Shown: positions 16,065-23,882, counted from the first letter of the stretch. The stretch is 64,000 nucleotides of DNA from Komagataeibacter melaceti (GCF_003403295.1 NZ_QUWV01000003.1:1-64000), one strand, 5' to 3'. A program made the numbers and translations. The notes: generated by a model not told the origin, from the letters alone.

Positions 16065-16910
16065 CTAGTAATGTGTAAGTAGAATGTCGTTCCGATCCAA
16101 AACGATAGCCTGAACACAGTCTTCCATTTTGAAATGGTTCTGAAACCATTTTGCTATGGGTTTACAATTGACCCGGATACGAACAGCTCCGGAAGAATTA
16201 GCTTTCCGATCAATCAAAGAAATTACGGGCTTACTATCTCGGTTACCGAGATATATCCGAATATGTTCATCGTGATCCCCTAATTCCCGACTGGCTTCGA
16301 CTCCTGGATTGATCCATCCCTTCTTATAATAAGTGTCGCCGAGCTTGATTTCAAAGCGGGCCGTTCCCTGAGATGGGAGCTTATCGACGGGAGAGCTTAC
16401 ATCTATGTCCTCTTCTCCTAACTCCTCGATCTCACGTTCTTCGGTTTCAGTGATCGTCCCCTGTTTATCGCGGCCATTCCATGGAGGATTAAACTTTTCA
16501 ATAAGTGCATCTTCCAATCCAGCGGCAATGTTGATGCTGAATGTACTGTAGCAAAGATGCATAAGATGGGAGGATGTAGTGGCAAACACATATATCCGAA
16601 CGTCTTGCCCTTGGTTTAACAGGTCCCGGATTTTTTCGTTACAGCGCCAGTTGGTCCGTTGCCTTTGATGCGGATTCTTATATCCCCGAAAGCGCTTCTG
16701 AATTGTCCCAGCTGTTTTCCCTATATACAGAATGTACTCGTTATGAACGAAAGCATAAAGCGAGTTTTTGCTTTCAAGCAGAATCCCGTTTTCTTTGGCG
16801 TGGAAACCATCCAGAATGTAATCAAGTTTTCTATCACTGGACGTAAGTTCCCATTTCCCGACATCTCTAAAGCCGATTTCGATTAACGCGTCCGCATTTT
16901 CATCACACAT
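16065..16910 (-). CDS. GIY-YIG nuclease family protein, orphan
   Basis: A 281-residue protein. Residues 49-145 form a GIY-YIG domain: SLYAFVHNEYILYIGKT, the conserved Arg in IQKRFRGYKNP, and the terminal ALIEKFNPPWNGR with the catalytic Glu region and Asn. The C-terminal half (165-281) matches nothing I recognise and may be a DNA-recognition domain. The gene is clearly more AT-rich than the backbone and stands alone on its own promoter, as expected for an acquired cargo gene. It could be a restriction-like or mobile-element nuclease; no methyltransferase is adjacent. Confidence 0.75.
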   Translation of the reverse strand: MCDENADALIEIGFRDVGKWELTSSDRKLDYILDGFHAKENGILLESKNSLYAFVHNEYILYIGKTAGTIQKRFRGYKNPHQRQRTNWRCNEKIRDLLNQGQDVRIYVFATTSSHLMHLCYSTFSINIAAGLEDALIEKFNPPWNGRDKQGTITETEEREIEELGEEDIDVSSPVDKLPSQGTARFEIKLGDTYYKKGWINPGVEASRELGDHDEHIRIYLGNRDSKPVISLIDRKANSSGAVRIRVNCKPIAKWFQNHFKMEDCVQAIVLDRNDILLTHY

Positions 16911-16946
16911 AAAGACTTCCCACGGTAAATTTGCGATTACATTGAC

Positions 16947-16963
16947 GGCATATAAAGTATGCC
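16947..16963. promoter_or_regulatory. Inverted repeat upstream of the GIY-YIG gene
   Basis: GGCATA-TAAAG-TATGCC lies 37-53 bases upstream of the start codon at 16910, in an AT-rich promoter-like stretch. It could be an operator for this gene. Confidence 0.35.
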
Positions 16964-17029
16964 CCGCGTAGTGATGATGGCTCCCCCATATGTTTCATAT
17001 GCCGATAGACAATAAAACTGTTTTACTAT

Positions 17030-17801
17030 TCATATCCGTTCCCGAAACGGATGCAGCAACAGACGACGATAATTCCTCTGTCTCATGGAATTGGCAAGCC
17101 GGGCCAGACGATCCATGCGTGCCTGCAGGTCATGCCCGATCCAGTCCCGTGCAGAAACGGCTTCCCGCCGGAACAGGACTGGTGCCATCTCGCGACGACT
17201 GGCCCCTGCCCCGCTTCCATCCAGAAAACGCAGGGCAAGAATCAGGCGTTCCCGGCGCGCTGGCGACAGTATGGTGGGATCACGTCCGGCCCTCTGCCCC
17301 ATGGCGGCACGCCACAGTCGCAGGGCAGCGGCAATACGGATTTCAAACAGGCGATCAAAGGGCAGAAGAACTGCCCTCCCGTTGCTCTCTGGAGCAAGAG
17401 CCAGGACGTGCAATGTTGTTCCAGCCAGATGAATGACAGTTTCGGTGTTTCCGACTGCCTGTGTCGCCTCCGGCAGAGTTGACCGAAAACCCAAGCGGTC
17501 GTCAGTCAGGTCCACCGGCATCGTGGTCAGAACCGTCACGCCCGGAAACGCGCGCGCCGTCCAAACCGCAGATGACGGCACTTCCGCATGATCCGCAGGG
17601 TCGAAATCGCAACCCCCAGTGCCGGGCGAAGGCCTCGGCTTCATCGGGATGCAGCGTTCCTGCCTGTGTCGCAAGTTGAAGCCTGCGCCGGTCGTGCTGG
17701 AAATCTGAATTACGGCACAGAAACTGCAGGGCAAAGGCAGGGGCGTTGAGTGACCGCAGGCTCTCGTACGCGCCTGCCGATCGCCAGTTGGCGCGGCTCA
17801 T
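17030..17801 (-). pseudogene. DUF2285 regulator with DUF6499-like N-terminus, frameshifted
   Basis: The N-terminal part starts at 17801 (MSRANWRSAGAYESLRSL) and is typical up to ARHWGLRF. The next expected residues (DPADHAEVPSSAVWTA) are found in a different frame, which then continues through the DUF2285 core: RIAAALRLWRA, ARRERLILALRFLDG, WIGHDLQARMDRLARLANSM, YRRLLLHP. One extra base near 17601-17612 explains this. Intact homologues, about 250 residues, are DNA-binding proteins of integrative elements. Both pieces have open frames, so a recent mutation or a sequencing error is likely. Confidence 0.7.
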
Positions 17802-17932
17802 GGCGTCATCTCCGATGCAGAACGGGGGTAACAGGGCGAGCATTCGCCCCGCCCGATTATGTCCTCAGATGACCGTTCGCGCTATCCCTGCGCACCGCAA
17901 GACCCGTTGCGGTTCATGCAACGGGCCAAGGG

Positions 17933-18211
17933 TCAGTTGGGGGCACCGCCACGCAGGAGATGACGGAAACCATGAGACGTCATCCAGTGTGCCCGGGCAA
18001 GATGGCTCATCCAGCACTGCCGGGTACGCTCCGGATCGACCGCGGGATCACGGTGCAGGACCAGGCGGGCAACATCCTGCCAGTCGGCCTGGTCTGCTTC
18101 TGCATCCAGTAGCCGCAGATAGGTGATCAGGTGCTGCTCGTCATACCCGGTCAGATAGGTGGCTTCAGGGGCGACATCAGCAACCGCAGGGTCGCGTGGC
18201 GGCTTGTCCAT
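17933..18211 (-). CDS. Small conserved mobile-element protein (DUF2285-like, tentative)
   Basis: A 92-residue protein. The core TYLTGYDEQHLITYLRLLDA (residues 18-37), then DWQDVARLVLHRDPAVDPER and HLARAHWMTSHGFRHLLRGG, is the pattern of a short protein family that accompanies DUF2285 regulators and XRE proteins in such elements. It is mostly helical and has no signal peptide. It is probably co-transcribed with the XRE gene, 10 bases upstream. The function is unknown. Confidence 0.65.
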   Translation of the reverse strand: MDKPPRDPAVADVAPEATYLTGYDEQHLITYLRLLDAEADQADWQDVARLVLHRDPAVDPERTRQCWMSHLARAHWMTSHGFRHLLRGGAPN

Positions 18212-18221
18212 GGCAGGTTAC

Positions 18222-18506
18222 TCAGGAGCGGTTGCGGGGACGATGACGGACAGTCTGCCCTGCCACTGGATCGGAAGTCCCGTTAAGAAACATGACGCCA
18301 TGGCCCCTGTCGGATGTGATGAAGAGGATCCCTGCTGTTTCCAGTGCGCGACGGACCTGATCCGCAGTGCTCTCATGAACGGTCAGGCCGCGCTCGGACT
18401 CAAGCCGCTTGAGGGCAGTCAGCGCTACAAGGGCGTGCGTGGCAAGCTCTTCCTGCGTCCAGTTCAGCAGGGCCCGTGCCGCCCGGACTTGTCGGCCAGT
18501 GATCAT
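18222..18506 (-). CDS. XRE-family helix-turn-helix regulator
   Basis: A 94-residue protein starting MITGRQVRAARALLNWTQEE. Residues 4-60 form the HTH domain, with the recognition-helix region ATHALVALTALKRLESER. The tail DQVRRALETAGILFITSDRG is characteristic of short XRE regulators. It likely represses its own operon through the palindrome at 18549-18563, 43-57 bases upstream. Confidence 0.85.
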   Translation of the reverse strand: MITGRQVRAARALLNWTQEELATHALVALTALKRLESERGLTVHESTADQVRRALETAGILFITSDRGHGVMFLNGTSDPVAGQTVRHRPRNRS

Positions 18507-18548
18507 CCATGATCACATCCGACAGACTGACGGCCCGCACCAGAAATA

Positions 18549-18563
18549 CGACTATATTAGTCG
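18549..18563. promoter_or_regulatory. Palindromic operator overlapping the XRE promoter
   Basis: CGACTA-TAT-TAGTCG is a perfect 6-bp inverted repeat. On the minus strand it overlaps a TATAGT sequence that fits a -10 box for the XRE gene, so a bound dimer would block transcription. The role is inferred. Confidence 0.5.
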
Positions 18564-18642
18564 CTTTGGAGCCGTTCAAGTCCGATGTCATAAGGTGCCG
18601 CCTTTGTCGGGGGCACGGGCTGGGTCCGTCTGGTGGGAGGAA

Positions 18643-18666
18643 CCCCGCCCGGACAACCGGGCGGGG
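18643..18666 (-). terminator. Terminator hairpin after DUF736 copy 2
   Basis: CCCCGCCCGG and CCGGGCGGGG pair over 10 bp with a four-base loop, 13 bases after the DUF736 stop. On the minus strand TTCC follows; the U-tract is weak. Confidence 0.55.
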
Positions 18667-18678
18667 TATTAGGTGGGA

Positions 18679-19002
18679 TCAGTCCCCGTTTGGCCGGCGG
18701 GGCCGGGTCCAGATCAGGCTGTATCCCTCGCCGTCTTCGTCCCGGAACAGATTGGCGAAGATCGGGGCGTTGAAGCTTGGGTCGTCGAGCTTGAGGGACA
18801 GGTAGTCGCGTCCCTCGCCGGAGCGCTTCGACCAGGCGGCTCCGATTTCGGCCCGGCCCACGAAGACCCGGTAGCTGGGTGCGTTGTCGTTGGCGCGGTT
18901 GGCTTCCGGCACGATGCGGACATTCTTCGTCTGGAGGGACAGGGTGGCGATTTCGCCCTGGATTTCGTTGCCGACCTTCTTGAAGGAACCGATGTTGGCC
19001 AT
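18679..19002 (-). CDS. DUF736 family protein (copy 2)
   Basis: A 107-residue protein starting MANIGSFKKVGNEIQGEI behind AGGAG. It contains the family stretches IATLSLQTKNVRIVPE, YRVFVGRAEIGAAWSKRS, DYLSLKLDDPSF and ANLFRDEDGEGYSLIWTRP. This free-standing form is the usual plasmid/ICE DUF736, more typical than copy 1 in the transfer block. A complex hairpin element begins about 40 bases upstream, and a strong terminator follows. The function is unknown. Confidence 0.9.
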   Translation of the reverse strand: MANIGSFKKVGNEIQGEIATLSLQTKNVRIVPEANRANDNAPSYRVFVGRAEIGAAWSKRSGEGRDYLSLKLDDPSFNAPIFANLFRDEDGEGYSLIWTRPRRPNGD

Positions 19003-19040
19003 GTGACTTCTCCTGCTGTTATCGGGCGGCGACCACCGCG

Positions 19041-19223
19041 GCCTCGATGGCGATCGTCCGCCCGAAGGCGATCGACCGGGCATCCGCTTGCGGACCGCAG
19101 CATCGCGGAGGACGGCAACGGCGGAACTTTCTTGTCTCGCGAGGAATGGGGCGCAGCCCCAGGGGAAGAAAGTTGCGACGTGCCGTTGCCCAAGGGCGAT
19201 CGAGGCGCAGCTGTCCTTCGGGC
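19041..19223 (-). ncRNA. Structured leader element A (upstream of DUF736)
   Basis: On the plus strand three nested helices can be drawn: GGCAACGGC with GCCGTTGCC (19114-19122 and 19182-19190), AACTTTCTT with AAGAAAGTT (19125-19133 and 19166-19174), and TGGGGC with GCCCCA around GCA (19147-19161). The internal loop has TTGTCTCGCG. The conserved string GCATCGCGGAGGA at 19100-19112 lies 98 bases upstream of the DUF736 start. Element B upstream of DUF2493 has the same architecture with different stem sequences. It could be a leader RNA or a single-stranded-DNA promoter. Confidence 0.5.
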
Positions 19224-19516
19224 AGATCAGCCAATGAAGAGGACGTGATGGTCGCTGCCTGACAGCATTCCCGGAAGAAGACGTGGCCTTACTGGCTGTT
19301 CCTTCATGGTCGGCCGATGCTCAAGCCAGGGTGTGGGTATCACCCGCGCTTACGGATCCCGACGAAGAACCGCATGCCTGCCCCTGACCTGCCATGCTGA
19401 TGACATCAGGCTGCGACTGAGGTTTGGGTATGCCGGGATAACGAATCTGCCTTTCGGCAGCATTCCGGCAAGCCCATGCGCATCACTGTCCCACGGGCGG
19501 TCGATTGACGCTCTGA

Positions 19517-19588
19517 CGCCCTTCCCCTTCGATCCTGTTTCAGGAACGCGTGATGAATCGAGGGAAATACAGCCTGGTCTGGACGCGC
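19517..19588 (+). pseudogene. Possible remnant of a DUF736 3' end
   Basis: After a stop, the plus frame reads PSILFQERVMNRGKYSLVWTR, which resembles the end of DUF736 (NLFRDEDGEGYSLIWTR). Nothing upstream in this frame extends the match. The resemblance is short and may be chance. Confidence 0.3.
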
Positions 19589-19591
19589 CTG

Positions 19592-20053
19592 TTACCCGGG
19601 GTGCGAACGGGAACTGCGCCTGTCCATATCCTGATCCTGTGCATCGGCCGGGACAAACGCCCACATACGGACCCATGCCGTGCCCCCGACGAAGGCGGCG
19701 CCTGTTATGGCAAACAGGTGTGCCCAGACGCCGGAGGACAGGCCGGTCTGCGCCAGTCCCAGCGTCGTGTCGTAACCGGCAAGTGCTGCCGGTATGGCGA
19801 AGATCAGTGCCAGTATCATCCTGAACCAGACGACTGCAACCAGCGCAAACGCCATCTGGCTCGCGAGCAGTGTCGCAACGCCTGCCAGGACTCCTGTCAC
19901 GATGGCGCCGACCGCACCACTCCCGGCGTGGATGGCATGCAGGAAGGCGACCACGCCAATGGCGAAAGGCAAAGCATAGATGGCAAGGGTGAAGACCAGC
20001 CAGCACAGAAGGCCGACGCTGGCGACGCAGAGGAAGGGTGCGACAACAAACAT
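19592..20053 (-). CDS. Conserved mobile-element membrane protein
   Basis: A 153-residue protein with four to five hydrophobic segments, starting MFVVAPFLCVASVGLLCWLV. The glycine-rich segment GAVGAIVTGVLAGVATLL (about residues 48-65) and AIPAALAGYDTTLGLAQ are typical of a membrane protein repeatedly found beside DUF736/DUF2493 genes in alphaproteobacterial integrative elements. The C-terminal tail is hydrophilic. I know of no assigned function. Confidence 0.7.
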   Translation of the reverse strand: MFVVAPFLCVASVGLLCWLVFTLAIYALPFAIGVVAFLHAIHAGSGAVGAIVTGVLAGVATLLASQMAFALVAVVWFRMILALIFAIPAALAGYDTTLGLAQTGLSSGVWAHLFAITGAAFVGGTAWVRMWAFVPADAQDQDMDRRSSRSHPG

Positions 20054-20150
20054 GGTGCGATCTCCGCTGGACACGGCTGAACGATCGCGTCTGCCACCTT
20101 GACGCAGCGAAACTATAGCCGAACTCGGCGGCGGCCGTTACGTTGAAAAC

Positions 20151-20180
20151 ATGGCGCGATGCAGGTCATGTTCGCGCCAT
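20151..20180 (-). terminator. Hairpin terminator after the lipoprotein pair
   Basis: ATGGCGCGA and TCGCGCCAT pair over 9 bp with a 12-base loop. Read on the minus strand, GTTTTC follows, which fits transcription ending just after the lipoprotein gene that stops at 20193. Confidence 0.5.
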
Positions 20181-20192
20181 GCGGATCCGTCC

Positions 20193-20426
20193 CTAATGAT
20201 GCAGGAACCCCATGCCGGTCTGCATGGCGGTATGCAGCACATCCGACCAGATGCCTCCTCCTCCACCGCCCGGACCGCCCCGGCTGCCTCCTGGTGGACC
20301 GCCGGTTTCTGATCCGTCGGTAACGGGCAGGCCATCATCGTCTAGGGGTTGCCGGTGCTCGGCACATCCGGAGAGACAGCAGAAACAGCAAAGGATCGCC
20401 ATGAAACGGGATACCGTACACGCCAT
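20193..20426 (-). CDS. Small Gly-rich lipoprotein
   Basis: A 77-residue protein with a Cys-rich hydrophobic leader and a lipobox, LSGC at residues 18-21, so a mature lipoprotein of about 57 residues is expected. The middle is Gly/Pro-rich (PPGGSRGGPGGGGGG, residues 44-58). The start immediately follows the stop of the upstream lipoprotein gene, so the two are an operon. I do not recognise the family. A VirB7-like envelope role is possible but unsupported. Confidence 0.6.
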   Translation of the reverse strand: MACTVSRFMAILCCFCCLSGCAEHRQPLDDDGLPVTDGSETGGPPGGSRGGPGGGGGGIWSDVLHTAMQTGMGFLHH

Positions 20427-20870
20427 TCAATCCGATCCGCCGATCTGAATTTTTGATACATCCACGTCTTCGTGCACGTTTGTAGGTGGTGTTCCGCCCT
20501 GTCTCTGCCCTTCGCGTGGGCGGGGTGGCGGCGGACTGCAGCGGGTGGCAGAGCGGTCCATATCCGGTGGAAGCCTCCTGTGGCTCCCGAAGTCATCATC
20601 GGGCGGCCCATCGCCGCCCATGCCCCCGCCCATCATGCCGCCGGGTCCACCCCCCGGCATCATGTCCGACATACCGCCGCCGGGACCAAAGCCGCCCCCG
20701 AAACCCTCTGTCATGCCACCATGAAATCCGCCCCCCATATCGGGGCGTCCTCCCGGTGGCGGCCCCCTTCGACAGGTGGTGTCATGATCATGGCCCTGTC
20801 CATGGCAGGCCCCCAGCGCGAGAGGCAGTAACAGGCAGAGGGATGCGGGAAGCTGGCGGATGGGAAGCAT
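20427..20870 (-). CDS. Gly/Met-rich lipoprotein
   Basis: A 147-residue protein with a signal peptide (MLPIRQLPASLCLLLPLALG) and lipobox LGAC, Cys near residue 22. A His/Asp patch HGQGHDHD follows directly. Residues 45-85 are a low-complexity GGGFGPGGGMSDMMPGGGPGG-type region. The C-terminal third is Pro/Arg-rich. The His and Met content might bind metal, but this is speculation. It is probably co-transcribed with the next small lipoprotein gene. Confidence 0.6.
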   Translation of the reverse strand: MLPIRQLPASLCLLLPLALGACHGQGHDHDTTCRRGPPPGGRPDMGGGFHGGMTEGFGGGFGPGGGMSDMMPGGGPGGMMGGGMGGDGPPDDDFGSHRRLPPDMDRSATRCSPPPPRPREGQRQGGTPPTNVHEDVDVSKIQIGGSD

Positions 20871-20967
20871 TCGGTTTCAACAGTCATCAGGAAGGTGCCA
20901 GAACATTATCGGGCTGTCCGTCCCGATATCCGTTACGAAGTTTTATTTAATGATTCCGACTGTATGG

Positions 20968-21003
20968 CCGCATGACAGGTCCTGATACGGAACCGTCATG
21001 CGG
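20968..21003. repeat. 9-bp inverted repeat after DUF2493
   Basis: CCGCATGAC and GTCATGCGG flank an 18-base loop, 19 bases beyond the DUF2493 stop. No T-run follows, so it may be a transcript-end hairpin without classical termination. Confidence 0.4.
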
Positions 21004-21021
21004 CTATGGAAACGATGGCGC

Positions 21022-21957
21022 CTACACGCCACCGCTGCCGAATTTCCAGACCGGAATTCCGAGTTTTCTGGCCTTGTCAGCAAGGTTTTCCTGAATGCCG
21101 GTGCCCGGAAAAACGAGGACACCGATCGGCATGACGTTCAGCATGGCATCGTTACGCCGGAAGGGCGCCGCCTTGGCGTGTCTGGACCAGTCGGGCTTGA
21201 AGACGATCTGTGTGACCTTGCGGTGTTCAGCCCAGCGGGCCGCAATCAGTTCGGCACCCCGGGGTGAGCCTCCATGCAGCAGGACCATGTCAGGATGCCG
21301 ACCGCGCACCCGATCGAGACGGTCCCAGATCAACTGGTGGTCATTGAAGTCCAGGCCACCGGTAATGGCCACTTTCGGACCTGGAGGGACCAGAAGTTCG
21401 GTGTCAGCCCTGCGACGGGCATGCAGGAAATCCCTGCTGTCGACCATCGTGGCGGTCATGGTGGGGCGACTGACCAGCGAGCCGTGTCCGGGGCGCCAGG
21501 ACGAACCGGTATGGCGTTCAAAGAGATCGGCAGCATGATCGCGGAAGATCTCGTAGGCATTGCGTCGTTCGATCAGGGTCTGGCCCTCGGCCAGCATGCG
21601 TTCGAGTTCGACCGAGCGGATCTCGCTCCCATCCTGCTCCCGCTGCGCCTGCTTCTGCGCCTGTTCGTTCCGGTCCAGTTCACGATCGACCTGCGTCACC
21701 GTGCGGTGGAAGACATTGACCATGGACCAGAGCAGGGTTTCAAGGTCGGGTTCCAGACGGGTTTCACTCAGCGTCGCCACCATGGCGTCAAAGATATCGG
21801 CCACTGCGCCGCCAATGGTGCTGGCTTCCGGTAACGGCCTGGCGTCGGGTTCGTCTTCGAAAGGGCGATAGCCGTAGAGCTGGAGCTCAGTAAGGACATG
21901 ATCTGTCGGTGACGATGCGTGGGCGGGTTCGAAGCTGTCATCCTGCGTGCAGGTCAT
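21022..21957 (-). CDS. DUF2493 domain protein (SLOG-like nucleotide-binding)
   Basis: A 311-residue protein. The N-terminal half is helical with a long charged coiled coil (DRELDRNEQAQKQAQREQDG, near residues 95-115). The C-terminal DUF2493 domain begins at KVAITGGLDFNDHQLIWDRL (near 195), followed by VLLHGGSPRGAELIAARWA and GIPVWKFGSGG. The GG(S/T)PRGAE pattern is that of the SLOG/LOG Rossmann fold that binds nucleotides. It is a very common gene of such elements; its role is unknown. Element B lies in its leader. Confidence 0.88.
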   Translation of the reverse strand: MTCTQDDSFEPAHASSPTDHVLTELQLYGYRPFEDEPDARPLPEASTIGGAVADIFDAMVATLSETRLEPDLETLLWSMVNVFHRTVTQVDRELDRNEQAQKQAQREQDGSEIRSVELERMLAEGQTLIERRNAYEIFRDHAADLFERHTGSSWRPGHGSLVSRPTMTATMVDSRDFLHARRRADTELLVPPGPKVAITGGLDFNDHQLIWDRLDRVRGRHPDMVLLHGGSPRGAELIAARWAEHRKVTQIVFKPDWSRHAKAAPFRRNDAMLNVMPIGVLVFPGTGIQENLADKARKLGIPVWKFGSGGV

Positions 21958-21982
21958 GAGGGGTCTCTCCGGTTTCAGTCGG

Positions 21983-22200
21983 CCGCGCCCATCGCGGCCT
22001 TCCCGGGGGCGAATTGCGGCGGTCGGGACAGGCCGGAACCGCGCTCGCGCGGCCGGAGCAACGCGGAGGATGACCGGTGGCGGCTATTTTGTTTCGCGAT
22101 GTAAAGCGCGGCTGGCCGCGCGACGGAAAATAGTTGCCACCGGGCATTGCAGGCCCGGCCCGGCTGTCGCCCGCTCCCCTTCTGGAAGGCCATGGGCGCG
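21983..22200 (-). ncRNA. Structured leader element B (upstream of DUF2493)
   Basis: It has the same plan as element A with different bases. CCGGTGGC pairs with GCCACCGG (22074-22081 and 22135-22142), CTATTTT with AAAATAG (22084-22090 and 22127-22133), and GCGCGGC with GCCGCGC around a short loop near 22107-22121. The internal loop keeps TTGTTTCGCG. The conserved GCAACGCGGAGGA at 22058-22070 lies 101 bases upstream of the start codon. An outer long-range helix, GCGCCCAT...GGCCTTCC with GGAAGGCCATGGGCGC, closes the whole region. Confidence 0.5.
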
Positions 22201-22277
22201 CCCTGCCAAACGGGGAAGCCTTGACCTGACCATGCGAGATGATGAGGATTCCGGCCTGTAGCGCTACCGAACGGTTA

Positions 22278-23339
22278 TCAGACCGTCCCGTCCATGAGAG
22301 GTGCCACGTCCTGCGGAGCAAGCTGCGGACGCAGGACCGACCGGAGCGCACCTCGACCAAGATGGCGGAGATCATCGTTGAAATCTGCGAGCCGGGGCGA
22401 AAGCACGATCGCCTCGATCCCGACAGCCTGTGCCCGCTGGCACAAGGCTTTCGCCGTATGGTCGCCTGCCGGGTCGTCATCACGGATAACATAAAGACGC
22501 CTGAGCAAGGCCGGGAATGCGGAGGCCGCGAGGTGGGCGGATGACAGGCAGGCCGCCATGGGCAGTTCCGGCAAGACCATGCTGATCGATAGCACCGTCT
22601 CGATCCCTTCACCCATAGCCATGACGCCGGATGCCGCGCCAAAACGGACCGCATGGCCCAGCAGTTGTCCCATCGCCCGTCGTGGCGTTTTGACTGGCGC
22701 TTTGCCCTCCCCGTCTGGTGACAGCCATGTGCGATGCACACCGGTCAGCCTGCCGTCCAGATCCGTGACTGCAGCAATCAGGGCAGGCCATGTTTGGGTG
22801 GAACCGCCATCATCTGTCCGATAGTAGCAGCGCGGATGAAAACGCAGGGAAGCGGTTTCGTGCAGTTCCGTAATGCCGCGTTTACGCAGATACGTTTCCA
22901 CGATTGTGCCCGTAATCGGCCTGCTCATGGCAAATAGCCGACGGGCCGCCTCCGTTGACCCTGTCGCGTCACCATTACGGGAAAAGGAAGACGAGCTGCC
23001 CGGAGAAGGCCGCGATGAAAGATGTGCCGGCGGCAGGCTCAGGAAATGGCGCGCTTCATCCGCCACGTCCCGGAAGTCTGTCAGGCCCCGCGCCTCGCGG
23101 ATGATGTCAAGCAGGTCGCCATGTTCGGCGCTGGCGGCATCAGTCCATTTACCAGCCGCGCCTTTTCCCTCTGCGCTGCCCTGTAGCCGGACAAACATGG
23201 AGCGACCCGGGGTGTTACGCGCGTCGCCAACCAGCCAGTAATTACCCTGCCTGCGTCCCGCAGGCAGATAATGCCGACAGACTGCTTCGGCCTGCCCGGC
23301 AAGACGGCGGGCAAGGTCGACCGCATCGTGCTGGTGCAT
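22278..23339 (-). CDS. Toprim-domain primase-like protein (DUF7146-type)
   Basis: A protein of 353 residues, likely acting on DNA during element replication or establishment. The N-terminal part (LARRLAGQAEAVCRHYLPAG, then GNYWLVGDARNTPGRSMFVRL) resembles a P4/CHC2-like region without clear zinc ligands. The middle has YLRKRGI and RFHPRCYY. The C-terminal Toprim is visible as GVMAMGEGIETVLSI (catalytic Glu) and LYVIRDDDPAGDHTAK (the D-x-D motif). The start is one of two adjacent ATGs behind AGGAGG; I use 23339, and 23342 is equally possible. No helicase domain is fused. Confidence 0.82.
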   Translation of the reverse strand: MHQHDAVDLARRLAGQAEAVCRHYLPAGRRQGNYWLVGDARNTPGRSMFVRLQGSAEGKGAAGKWTDAASAEHGDLLDIIREARGLTDFRDVADEARHFLSLPPAHLSSRPSPGSSSSFSRNGDATGSTEAARRLFAMSRPITGTIVETYLRKRGITELHETASLRFHPRCYYRTDDGGSTQTWPALIAAVTDLDGRLTGVHRTWLSPDGEGKAPVKTPRRAMGQLLGHAVRFGAASGVMAMGEGIETVLSISMVLPELPMAACLSSAHLAASAFPALLRRLYVIRDDDPAGDHTAKALCQRAQAVGIEAIVLSPRLADFNDDLRHLGRGALRSVLRPQLAPQDVAPLMDGTV

Positions 23340-23588
23340 CATGCCTCCTGAGAACATCATGGTTGAAAGGGACTGCGTTACCCAGTTTCCGCGAGGCCAC
23401 GCAGGATGGAAGCGTATTGGCTTCTGAATGTAAAAACCGGCGGCCATGGGCTAAAAAATGGACGGTTGTTCCCTGTCAACCGGTGGCCGTCAGCCAGCCT
23501 GCGACAGTCTGTTGCTTGTGCCATGCCTGATTTTGGCCATAACGGGTGATCAGAAGACCGCATTTTTGCCGCTAGAAAGGACATCATC

Positions 23589-23870
23589 ATGAAGGTTTCG
23601 GATCTCGTCGAGATCGTGGCCGCCGAGGCTGACCTGAGCAATGCCGATACCCGCAAGGTCATCGACGCAGTGGTCGAGGCCATGACCCAGGCTGCGATCA
23701 GGGGCGAGGAAGTGACCCTGCCGAACTTCGGCAAGTTCAAGGTCAGGGATGTACCAGCCCGGGAAGGCCGTAATCCGGCGACGGGTGCCACGATCCAGAT
23801 CGCGGCTTCACGCAAGCTGGGCTTTACCCCGGCCAAGGCGCTCAAGGACGCGTTGAACGGCGGGAAATAA
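23589..23870 (+). CDS. HU-family DNA-binding protein
   Basis: A 93-residue HU/IHF-type nucleoid protein that bends DNA. It shows the full fold: MKVSDLVEIVAAEADLS, the dimer core EEVTLPNFGKFKVRDVPAREGRNP (the DNA-intercalating Pro lies in GRNPATG), and the C-terminal helix. An AAAGGA site precedes the ATG. The gene runs opposite to the Toprim gene and is followed by a stem-loop. A plasmid-borne HU may silence the element or assist origin opening at repA. Confidence 0.92.
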   Translation: MKVSDLVEIVAAEADLSNADTRKVIDAVVEAMTQAAIRGEEVTLPNFGKFKVRDVPAREGRNPATGATIQIAASRKLGFTPAKALKDALNGGK

Positions 23871-23882
23871 ACGTCCCTTGGG

